Below are positions 30,001 to 42,000 of a DNA stretch of 64,000 nucleotides, piece by piece; within the stretch, counting starts at the first letter, position 1, and each line of letters begins with the position of its first letter. The translations under genes were made by a program, and so were the position numbers. Origin of the DNA: Oreocharis arfaki. Lineage: Eukaryota > Chordata > Aves > Passeriformes > Paramythiidae. The notes below the pieces were generated by a model. The model searched no databases. It was not told the origin of the DNA and worked only from the letters and a program-made list of their open reading frames with translations. Location: assembly GCA_013398015.1 (NCBI GenBank), contig VZRR01010266.1:1-64000 (forward strand), in the 5' to 3' direction.

Positions 30001-33000
30001 TTTACGTGATGATCACACAGAAATTGTGGATGGACACTGAGGAAAAAGCAATTCAAAACCTATAAAAGTGAACTCCATCCAGCCCAAACCTACCACTTGT
30101 TTTTAAAATGATCTGTTGAAATATTTGCCCCCACAATATGGTTTTGTTCTTGAGTAATTTCAACTTTTTGAGTTTCCAGCTTTAATAAATAGACTAAAAG
30201 GCATTTTTGGCACGAGATCCTTCTGTCTGAGGTTCTCTGCCAGGAAACTCTAAAGGGAAAGGATGAGAAACCTCCTCAGATGCCAAGATGAGCATGTGCA
30301 CCAGAAAATCCCCTGCTAGGGAACACAACAAAGCATCATGAGGGCAAATTGCAATAACTGGGGGTCTGAAGTTGTCTCCTGGATGAGGAGGAGACCAAGT
30401 ATTTTTCCTCTGACAGAGCAACCTGTGTTTCACCCACCCATAAGGTAACTATGGCCAAGGGACGCATTCCAGCAGGCAGCAGTGCTGTGTGCTGCATGGA
30501 AAAACTTCCTGAAGCTCAGAGAACGCTGCATGGAAGAACCTCCTGAAGCTCCCTCTGAATGGCTTAGTACAAGAGATCTTCTTTCATTGCTGGCTCTTCA
30601 GCTGTGCTTGGATCAGCTGGTGGCAAGTACTTGGACTCACGTTTGTCAATTCATGGCTTTAGTGTGGAAGGGTGGAGCAAAACGACTGGTTCGTTAAGCA
30701 GGTCCCACTCTCTAAGGATGTTTCCAGAGGGTATTTCTGGTGTGCTTCCTCTAGCCAAGGCTTTCCATTTATGCAGCTGCTGCAGGAAAGCTCTTCAGGC
30801 TTAGGTGCCAAACAATGTGGTGTTAACATGTGCTGACCACAGCCAGGAGCTGTTCCCCCACTTGTGTCTCACTGCAAAGTAGTTTAATCCTTGGCTATCC
30901 ACTAGCCAAAAAACTTGAATCTTGGTCTTGTCAGGAAGCCCTTAATCCTTAAAGAACCTCGGAGTCAACTGTATCTGCAGCAGCCACCTCAGGTACTGGT
31001 ACCCCATGGGTTTCAGCTCTGGCTGCAGATGCTCTGGGCGTTTGATGCTCTGGGATACCCTGGCCATGGGTCAGGAGCGTTGGATTCCAGTGGGCCTCTA
31101 CTCACCAGCTGGGGTACACAATCAGTGACTTGATGGCCAAGAAAAATATGGGCAAAACAGGTGGGGCAGCTGGTGACCCATCACATCCATGGGGCTCCAT
31201 GGGGCTGCATGTGATCTCTCATTCATCCATCCATCCAGCAGCCTGGGCTGCTGAGCAGGACATGGGAAGAGGCTGTTTGGGAAAGTTGTAGCTGGAGGCA
31301 GGAGCTGTATGAAGGAGCTATTCACAGGCACGGGAACCAGCCCACACATGGCGGCTGCTGGACTCGCCTTCATGTGACCACCACAAGACACAACCAATGT
31401 GTCTGCAGAGACATCAACCTCCTGTGTTTGTACCCAAACCATCCCCACAGGCACCAGTCCAGCTTTATCACAAGCTGCTCCACCATCTGCAACACCCAAC
31501 TGGGCTCTGCTAATAAACATGAATAAACAGTCCCTAAATTTTGCTACTTGTGATGATCCTGACCCAAAAGAGCCCCAAGCCAAAGGGCTGGTCCCAAACC
31601 TGCAATACAGAATACAGATGGAAACACTGGACACATTGTCAGGACACACAGACGGAGGGTAGCGCGGAGCACATGACGTCAGGGGTAGCATCGGCCTAGA
31701 AAGCGGAAGTCAACCACATGAGGGGTGAAAGTCCTAACCATCAGTTAGAACCAGTGCTGGAGAGCAGAGGAGAAGAGGAACACAGCAGAGACAGGAGAGA
31801 GGTGGCACCTACTGCTACTCGCATGCGGTGAGAGCTGTTAAACCAGGTGAAGCAGAGTCCCAAGGAGAACTTCCAAGGAATGCAGTGACCCAGGATGCTC
31901 CCAAGGATGGAGCTTGCCAAGCACAAGCACAGCACTTTTCACAACCCAGAGAGAATGATTCCTACAGCTACAATTCCCCTTTGTACGTGAGCAGCCTCCA
32001 GGAGCACAGCAAGGCACTCCAGGTATGGCACGGGGTGCCATGGTTTGGTGGTGAACAAGGTGGTGCTGGGTTTGTGGTTTGACTCAACAATCTTAGAGAT
32101 CTTTTCCAACCTAAACACTCCTATGATTCCATGTAAAAGAGTCCATTTTACTACATAAAATCCTCCCTTTCCCAATCCACAAGCAGGGACTTGCACAAAG
32201 GTGCAGCCAGGTTACCTCAGTCCATAGAGATGTGTCTTTCAATCAGGTTTTGAGTATTCCTGTCTCAACCCCACAGCAAATTTATCAAGAGCAAGCTTAA
32301 AAATTCATGGAATTTGTAAATCTCCGCCCTCTTCCAGTGAGGAAATTATCCTGGGAAAAACTATCCTTTATAATAAGAGCTGCTAAAAGAAAAGCAATGA
32401 AAAGCCCTCCTCGACCACCTGCTTTTCTTGGAAAAGCAGCTTTTAGGATCGCATAGGATGTTTGCCGGACCCACAGCAATGCTATGGCACAAAATAAATC
32501 ACTGACTTTGGGTTTCATGCTTTTCTTTGGTTTTATACTCAGCTCCACATCCTCTACTGCAGCTGGAGGAGAGGAACATGGCAGCTCTAACCCAACGCTC
32601 CACCCAAACTCTCACAACAGGAGATGATTCCTGGTGTTTATCCACACTCCTACAGGAACATCTCCACCACCTCAGGGAAAAAATTACGAGCAGGTTGGAA
32701 TCTGCTGGCCTCTTCCACTCCTGAAATCTCTCGGTTTGTGATTTTCCAAAAGCAGCTTACGTGGGTGGGAGATTAGGCCTGAGGTGCAGAAGCTCCACCG
32801 CACTGGCTCATGTTGGACCTGCCAAGGGATACTCGTCACTGTGTGTGGCAAACAACTCAGGTTAGTTGTCTTTGTCTTAAACCCACTATTTCACTCTCAC
32901 TATGTTTTCATTGCCCAATTCCCATGGTTTTGCTTTCTCTGAGCTGCTGTCTGCCAGCATCACTCTGATAATTGAGGACCGAATAATCATCGGATATTGT

Positions 33001-36000
33001 GGCTAAGGATAAAAAATCAAAAGTAGAAGAATGTGCAGGATTTATATCATTTTGTGGTCTGTTGCTTTTTGGACAATATTTACTTTCATTTTTTTTTACA
33101 GATGTGTATAGACCATTTTTAGACCAAAAGGTTCCAAGGGGAGGATTGAGGCTAAAGCCCCCAAAACAGGCAGTTGTGCAATACAAGCTGTAATGCTCCA
33201 GGAAACTATGAGAACTGTGGTGGATATCTAATCAACCCAGGAGCAAGAAACACAGTTTGGAAGGAGCTCTGAGCACCCTGGTCTAGTGGAAAGTGTCCCT
33301 GTCTACGGCCAGGGTTTGGAATTAGATGAGATTTAAAGTCCCTTCCAATCCAAACCATTCAGTGATTCTGTGATTCCATGATTTTGCCTCTGTTTCTGCT
33401 CTGTTAGCCAAATTTACTCATCTACAGCATCCTTGGGAGCGGGAAAAGAAGCAGTGGAGGGATCAGTGCATCTAAGGTTAGCAAAGAAAGGCTCCTGCAG
33501 CTCCGCTCGCTCCCTCAGTTTCATTTCCCCGCCACATTGGACACAATTACCATTTCGGAGTCACTGTAACAGGCCTGCCGCAGGCAGGCTGCAGGCACCG
33601 CCTCGGCATGAGGAGGGTGCTCAGAGGAGAGAAGGAACTCAAAACTGCCATCGTAATCCTCTTCCTCCGTATCCCCCTCCCCATCAGCAAAAGTACCTCT
33701 AGTCAAGAAATCGGAGCGCGTCCGCGCCATGCGGGCTTTCTTTTTATGGCTCGGTCTGGGCACCTGCTTGACCAAAGGACAAAACAAAACAAAACAAAAC
33801 AAAACGTATAGAAGGGTTTTAAAGTAAAAAGGAGACTCTAGCCACATAGCCTTAAGACATCTCTGAGTGACACTGCACCCCGTGAAGGGGATGCAGTATT
33901 ATGTCTAGCGAAAACAGCAAAGGACCAGGAAGAACAAAAACCAAGACAGGACGGTGAAAATGGACAATCATGGATGTTACTCAAATGGAAGGGAAACCAA
34001 ACCAAGACAAGACGGCGTTGGACAGTGTTTGCCATCAGGATCACGGGATCCTTTTATCCATAGCTGCTACAAATTATTCCTACAGGGCTTTTTATTTTAA
34101 GACAAGGTGTGGAGGTTACTGTGCTGTCATATCGCCCTTCCCTAGCCATGTCTAGCAGCCCTTGTGCTTCAGAGTTCACTTCTTTGAAGCTTTTAAAGGA
34201 AAACTGGCAGAATAAGTTATTTCCCCCCCTTTTCTATGGAAAGAGAAAATAAACAAGTCACAACTCACCTCGCCTCTGCCAGACCCTGGCATCTTAAATG
34301 GCTTCCGTGCTAGTTCACCCTTGGAAAGGCACTGATGATTTGCCTCTCTGCTGAAACACAAGAGAACAGAGATCTTTCATCATCTCCCAAAAGCCTTCCC
34401 ACCACACCAGCCCAGGTCCCGGGAGCACACAGTCCAAGCAGTCAAGAACAAATTGCAAGTCTGAGGTCATGGGGTTTTGGAATTGCTTGGAATTCTTCAA
34501 GATTGGACTTCAGACCACAAGTCAAGAAGAGAAAACATTCTGCCTGTCAACTTTATCCAGCAAAGTGGTTGTGGATTGTACCTCTGTACTTTGGGATTCT
34601 CAGAAGTGACTATTCTGCTGCAGAGCAAAAATTAAAATACAGCAATTCTTAATGTCTTTTTCTTCCTGTTGCTTGTTCACGTTGCGTATGAACCAGGAAA
34701 AGAAATTTTAAACAGGAACCTTCTCCCGTCACAATGGCACAAAACCCACAAGACTACTACACTTGGAGGTACCCTGAGTTACCAACAGTCATTCACTGGG
34801 AGCTTTTGCCCTAGAAAGGGTGCATCAGGATTTAGGAGGGGGTTGGTTTATGTCCTTTTTAAGCTACATTGCCCAATCCACCCCAAAATTAGGCAAGGCA
34901 CTTTAAGCAACACAACAGAGTGGGAGCAAACGTTGTCCCAATATCTCGCTGCCATCTCCGGACCCTGGAGCAGCCCAAGGTTAAGCAACACAACGGAGCT
35001 GAGCAACTGCTAAGCTCATTACAGGCGGAATTAATGACATATGTGAGTGATACGGTCTCCAAAGTGCATTCACTCCCAAACTCTCTCTGGAGAGCTGGTG
35101 TTATTTCATCTGCAATGGTCAGAGTGTCCACATGGCTTTGCTGGATCCATTAATCATATGGTAAACAAGGAAAATCCTGGCATTTTTTGCCTCATTGAGT
35201 CATTTCTATTCCAACCGCCCAAAAATCCTAAGAACTTATTCATCATCTTTCACCTTGAGAAATAAACCCCTAGCACCATTTATGTAGGGTAAATAAAACC
35301 AGTATTGAGCCTGTTTATTGACTCTCTTCACCTGCTAATGTCCATGATTATCTCCCCTGGATTATATAATGTTATAAGAGACTGAGAAATCATATTCCAG
35401 GTCTTTTTCCATTCCCTCTGACCTCTGCCTCCTCGTTGCTAGAAGATCAAGAACCCTTTGTTTAACTATGGGGTTTGTGCAGACTCAGAAACAACGTTCC
35501 GGACCCTTTGTATAAAAATGTCCCTAGCAGGAGAAAGAGCCTATGGAGAAAGCCTATGGAGACAGTCTACAGAGAAAGCCTAGGAGAAAGCCCATCATCT
35601 CTTTACTCACTGGAGGCCGAAGGGATTGTCTTTTGGTGTGAAGAACATGGAGCCTGCCCTCGTCTCCTCAGTGGCCTGGTTGGGCACCCGAGGTTGCCGG
35701 AGGCGCTCCATCCTTGAGAAATGGCTGCCCGGGTGGTCCTTGGGGTCCAGAGCTGGTTTGGAATGGCAGTGAGGTTCCAGGCCTTCTCTTCGTTCCACGA
35801 ACATGCTGACAGGTCGGTCTTTGGGAGCACTGTGGGCTGGAGAGCTTCCCCTGGTGCCAACAGTGAGACCCTTGATGTCCACTGCTGAGGTTGGAGGCAT
35901 GCCTGGGGTGGGGCTGTACTCCCCTCTGCCCTGGGGGTGCAGGATGAGGACTGACTGAGGCCGGCTGTCTGCTTTTTTGGCTGGTTTGAGGGAGGGGTCC

Positions 36001-39000
36001 TTCACTCTGCTCTGCTCTGTCCTCTGCAAAGCCTCTACCCTCCCTTGCTGCTCAAAGGCTTTGCGTTGCCTCTCCAGAATTTCCTTCTGTTGACGGATCT
36101 GCTCCATCATCTCCCTCTCATTTTGCAGCTGAAGCTGCTTTTGGCGCTCCTCCTTCTCCACATTGAGCTTTTCCAGTCTCTTGATGACAGAATCTGGAGA
36201 AAGGGCCCGTGCTGCTGTCACTGTCTCACATTCCTCTCTCTTGGTAGAGGGTTTCTCCTCTTCCTCTTCTTCTCCCAAGGCTTTGCCCTGGTCTGGCTCA
36301 GAGTCCTTTCTGACTTCGGAGAATGTAATTGTCCTCTCCTCTCTTTCCACTGCTTTATTCCTCAGGTTATTCTCCACCAGCTTCACCTTCATACCTTGTG
36401 ATGGAACGTAGAAAGTCGGGAGGTTGCTGGAAAGCAGGGTTTCTCTTGGGTGAGCCTTTGTAACATTCTGGGGGTCACCAACACCACGCTCCTTCCTGGT
36501 GAGGTTATCGGGCAGCTCCGTGTCTGCTGGGGTCTGTCTGCAGCCGGGCAAATCGCTGTTCCCATCCGCTGCACAGAAAGGCTTCTCCTGCAGCTGAGCC
36601 TGGGGACTGCTGGGCAGGGAGTCCATGGAGAATGACTGCGTGTCGTGCTCGTCGAAGACTAAGGAAATGAGTTTACTACTTGAGGTATCTTCACAGCTTA
36701 ACAACTCAAAGCTCCCTTGAGAGCTCTCGCTCTCCGGGGTTCCCTGAGGGGAATGCAACGCCTCGGACACCAGCTCGGTGGACCAGTGCTGCTCTTCTGA
36801 AGGCGACAGCCCGCCCGTGGAGCGGACCTTGAGCAGCTCCAAGCTGAATTTTGCCTGCTCCAGTTCCCGCATCCTCCGGCTTTCCCTCTTTGCACGAACC
36901 ACTTTTTTCTGGTTGAGATCCTCCAACGACTTGGGCCTCTCTCTCACGACGACCTCCTCCTCAGTGTCCATCCCACTCTGGCTGCTGGCTCTCTCATGCC
37001 TTTTGTACAGGGAAGTATCCAGTGGGTCCATGTGATTCACCCAATTATTCTCCATCAGCAATTTATGTTGTTCTACAGCTCTCACTCGCTCTTCAAATGA
37101 GCCATCCTCCCACTTAGATGGGTCAGAGCCCTTGATTTCCAAAACATCATCTGCTTCCAGTCCATCCTCTTCTCTACCTGCCAGGCCATTCTCCAGCTGC
37201 ATCTCTTTTAATTGCTGCTCTTTCAAAGCTCTAAACCTGAAAGAAAGCAGAAAACCAGGATATTCAACCCTGTGCCCACACAGGACCCTTCAAAGCACTG
37301 CACCAGTGGTGTCTTATCACCACCACTACCATCACCTCACCACCACCAGCACCTCAAGCAACCCTCCTTGCATATCCTGTGCAAGGCAAGGTGAGGCACG
37401 TGTGGTTTTAAACCTTCTCCTCCTCTGCCATCTCTGCTACCCAAGGGCTGCCCCAACGCACCTGAAAGCTCCCCTCGTGCCGACAGCAGTGGGTCCAGCC
37501 TCCATCCCTGATCTAGCTCCTTCATAAGCTGTCAGAACCGGAAAAGCTTAACCCATCACACCCCCTTGGCTTCTCCATCGTCACCATCCTGCCCAGGCTG
37601 CGTCTAGAACAACTAGCAGGGACTTGTGCCCGGCACCAAGAGCTCTTTGCAGCTCCCAAATGTTCCACACTACATTAAGGTGCTCCACACCTTGCAGGCA
37701 GCACCTCTGGAGAGTGAATTGTGACTTGCCTCGTGGCCAGCGAGCCAAGGCATGGCTGGAAAGCCTGTGCCCTCCACAGCAGCTGGCTCCAGTATCCCTT
37801 GTCCTTGCGAGCCAGTGCAGCAACCAGATTGGTGAAGCAATCTGAGTTAAAAATAGGCTACTTAAACTGGTGCTGCTGACAAGGGGAAAAAAAAACCCTG
37901 CAAGTATTTACGGCCTTGGCTTTGCACTGCCTACGTGCCCCAACCTGAAACAGGCTCTGCTTATTCCAAGAGCAGGACATGCAGCTAAATTGTTAAAAAG
38001 CATGGGCAAACAAAGGACCAGGGCAGGTCGGGAGAGGGCCATGGATGCTGCGAGGGGACACTGCCCTGTGTAAGTCACTGTAGTGCCCTGATTCACACCA
38101 ACCACCTCCCTCCCCTGTGAACATCCCCAAAAAACACGTTCCTGTTTACCCGAGGCCAGCGGCGTTACCTTTGCCGTGCCAAATACCCCCGGCAGGCGGC
38201 CTGCAGGCACACAGCTCTGCTCCTGCGGGCTGCGTACGCCTGCCGGGTGCAGTGTCCCCGCCAGGCCGCCTGGATGCTGGTGGCCGCGGCGTGCCGGCGC
38301 CTGGCGTGCTCCCGCCAGCAGCTCTGGATGAGATGGGCTGCAAACTGCATCTGCAGGAACCTCCGCCGCTCCACGAAGCCTCGCCAGTGGGTCTGCAGGA
38401 TGACAGCGGCTTTGCTGAGGACCAGAGGGTCCGGGGATGGTCTGCCTTTTTTTCCGTTCTGGTAGCTACGCCAAAATCTCTGCAAACACAGCAGGAGGTT
38501 CCTTGTAACGGGTGTGGGGTGAAGATGGGATAGCACCTGCTTTCATGCAACCTCTCCAGCTCCTCCCCGTTCCCAACTTATTACGGCAGTAGGAGTCAAA
38601 TCCTGACTGCAAGCTCCTTCCTCGGACAGGAGACCTGGTTTTACCCACGAGCTCTGTCTGCAGGATTTGGGGATGGTAATTTGCACTGGAATCCAGCACC
38701 AGCACCCACCTGTATGGTGACGGCCGCGTGCCGCAGGCTCAGGAACTGCCTCCTGCAGAGCAGGCTGCGGAACCAGCGCTGCAGCAGGGTGATCCTCCGC
38801 AGCACCTCCTGGTGCAGCAGGTCCTGCAGAAGCTGCCGCTCCTGTTCCTTCATGAAAACCTGGCCAAAACAACCCAAAAAAACACAAGCATGGAAAGCTA
38901 CCCAGACCATGAGTCAAAATATTTAATCCTCCTGGTTGCTGTGTCCTGGATACTCCCAGGAAAGTTGAGGAGCTGATTTTTGTGAAGGCACCTCTAACAG

Positions 39001-42000
39001 GTTTCAGCAGTTTCACAACAGCCTGTGACCGTCTAAGCTCTGAATTACAGAGTCTCTGCTTTGCCATCAGGGGAGACAAAATGAGAACCATTGTACTGAG
39101 CTTAGTCTACACACTTGCAGAGTTTTTTGGAGGACATGAGTTTTTTGAGGCCGCCTCATCACAACCAATAACAAAACAATACTAGTCCTTACTCTTTTAT
39201 GTTAATAATATTTAAAGTTTCATTTAAATAATTGATTTTTGGCAAAAAGAAGAAAAACAGTTTCATTAATTAAAACCATATATAGATATTAATTTACCAG
39301 ACAGAAATAAAGGCAAATGTTATATCTGTGTCTTAAAGGTTGAGCTGAAGATGAACATTTACCATTGTTCTTCCAACTTGGTAATTGTCTGGATCAAGTT
39401 TTATCTTCCGGAAGAAATCATGGATATTGTGCTTAGATGGGCTGATCCCTTGTGGCAAAAGGACATGGAAATGGTTCACAAAATCCTGAGAAGGAAAAAA
39501 AAAGGAACATCAAGATTTGGTTAGTTGGGTCTTGCTGCTTCTTTCTCCGTTAAATAACAGATTTGCTCCACTGGCCACATGAAAAGGGATCTCTGGAGTG
39601 AGCAGAAGAACAGATAACATTTTATGCACTGGGGAACACCAAGTTTCATCCATCATTAGTGGTTTGATGGGAAACACATCAAAGCAAGGAAAGCAAGGTT
39701 CAAATGTTTTTCAGCAGGGAGGAGAGGTTCTGCAGGAGCCAGAGGGTCATCCAGAGCAAAAAAATGCTGCAAATCCTCAGCAAGGGCCACTACAGAAGGA
39801 GGATACCAACATCTGCAAAACATCTCTGAGATGCTCCAGCCGTTACTGCTGTGAGGATTCCAAGAGTGAAGGAGGTACAAGAGGAGAGATCCTCCCAAGG
39901 CAAGGTTGGGATCCCTGCTCCCAGCAAAAAAAAATTGAACATTTTTCTTTTTCTAAACAGCTGCTGTGCAGGACACGATGTCTGCCCCAAAGCAGCCGCA
40001 AGCAGGAAACCAATCGGCACCAGCAAAGCATGAAAGGATTGACATGTGCACAAAACCTGGCAAACACATGGAAAAGAAGAAAACAGGAAAAGCTGGCTAA
40101 CTCCAGCGGTTCAGAGAATGCCGAACACTCTCCTGATGGGACACAGCTAACACCGACACGATAGGGCAAACACTACTCCCAGTAATTCCAGATGCAGAAG
40201 AGAACGTGCAAATCAGACACTTTTTTTCCAAAAGGGAGTCCATGTTGCAAAAAATACTGGTTTTGTTCAAAAATCATGGTGCAGGAGGCTCGCAGCCCTC
40301 CCTGAGATCTAGAGTGGCTCACAGGCAGAGAGCAGCCTGTTACACCCACTGCCTTCCAGGAGCTAGAAATTGATTACCCTGATAAAAAATGAGCCAGCAA
40401 CACTCAGAGAACTCTGCTAATGATGCTAAAGGTGATGGAAGACAAAGCCCATTGTACTCAACCTGGAAGGAGTATTTGCAGCTGTATCCTGACTGGCGAA
40501 TGCGCACGGTCTCCAGCATCCCCGTGTAGCGCAGCTGCCGGAGCACCAGGCTGTCGTTGAACCGCAGGGGCAGCTGCAAGGGGAAAACCAGACCAAGGAT
40601 GAGCCAATATTTCCTTTCACTGAAGCTTTTAAGTGTGTGGATGGGTAAAGGGTTCAGCAGATGTAGCACATCTGCATGACACACACAGGAGGGAGGGAAT
40701 GTGGGTCCCCAGGAACTGTACTAATCCCACTGGGATTGAATCCTGTTTGCTTCTGAGACTTTCAAACAGCTAACTAGTTAAATAAAGCCATAAAAAAAGA
40801 TTTTTTTGGATTTGAATTGAATAAGACCTCCCAAAGGCACAGTTAATGGGTGACATTGTGAGCCACTAAATAATCTCCAAGGCAAAAAGCTTCAGCTTTA
40901 AATGCCTGGGTAAAACTCTGAAGGATTACTCCACAAAGCATCCCTACATTTTGAACTGAGGGTCCTCAGTCCATGACACAATTACATAAAGTCAAATTCA
41001 AGAAATATGAGTCAGTGTGATCAATGTAATTTATTCTAAAGGTATCTGCTTTTACTTATGGAAACTTTGTTTTAAGGAAGCTTTAGGGCTCAGACCCAGT
41101 ACAAGTGAATTCATGGTTCTATAAATCTCTCTTACGGCTGGTCAGGAGCTCCAAGGGAGTCAAATTCATTTATTAAAGCCAATATATTTTTAATACAAAT
41201 TAAAATAATCTATTTGCATATACGGGTTTCTACAAATATAAGAAGAGCCCGTGCAGTTTATCAAGAACAACACCCGAGTGATAAATCCATGCTTCCCCTT
41301 GCTCAAATCTTCTAAATACAGATCCATCTGAGGCTTTGTTTCCTATCTAACTGCCTGCAAAAATGGACAGAAGATTCCCAAGGTGATTTCTAGCAGGACC
41401 ACTTTCACAGGATGGGATTTACCTTCTCGGCGTTGGATCGGATGCACTTGACAAAGTACGGCTCTGCTTGGCCAAGGGTCTCCATTAGTTTGTTGAGGGA
41501 TGCCTGCAACAGAGGAGACAAAGGGAAGTGGGAGGAGACCACAGTGGATAAAGAAAATCTAAATGCTTAAATCATAAACCAGCAAAAATTGGAACTCATT
41601 ATGAGTAAATGAGGCACATGTGAAATTATTCTCCCAAATGAGTGTTTTAGCGCAAGCAACTTGGCTGATTTTGTCTTTGCCCTCAACAAAAAAACCAAAG
41701 ATGAATATAATGCTGGGCTGGATTTTCAGATATCTGCCCAAATTCCCATCCCACTCCACATCACAAGCCTCTTACAGCTATGAACAGGAGCTCCAAGACA
41801 AGAATTTACACCTGGCACCAAATAACCATTGATGTTTTTTAAACACAAATCAAATTTTCCCTTATCAAAAGTGACTCCAGGCAGGATCTATTCCTGATTC
41901 TTAATTGTCAAAACTTTACTGCTGACCTAAAAATGAATTTTTTTTAACGACAGTTTTGCCAAGGGAAAACTGGAAATTCACAATAATTTTTGAAGCCTGC

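Larger units (their letters stand above)
28942..33550 (-). other. MYO9A intron, 4.6 kb (window exons 16-17)
   Basis: Second-longest class of intron in the window. It holds CR1 remnants at 32075-32135 and 33265-33388, a short imperfect tandem duplication at about 30490-30555, and a perfect CRE (TGACGTCA) at 31674-31681. No gene recognised. Confidence 0.5.
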
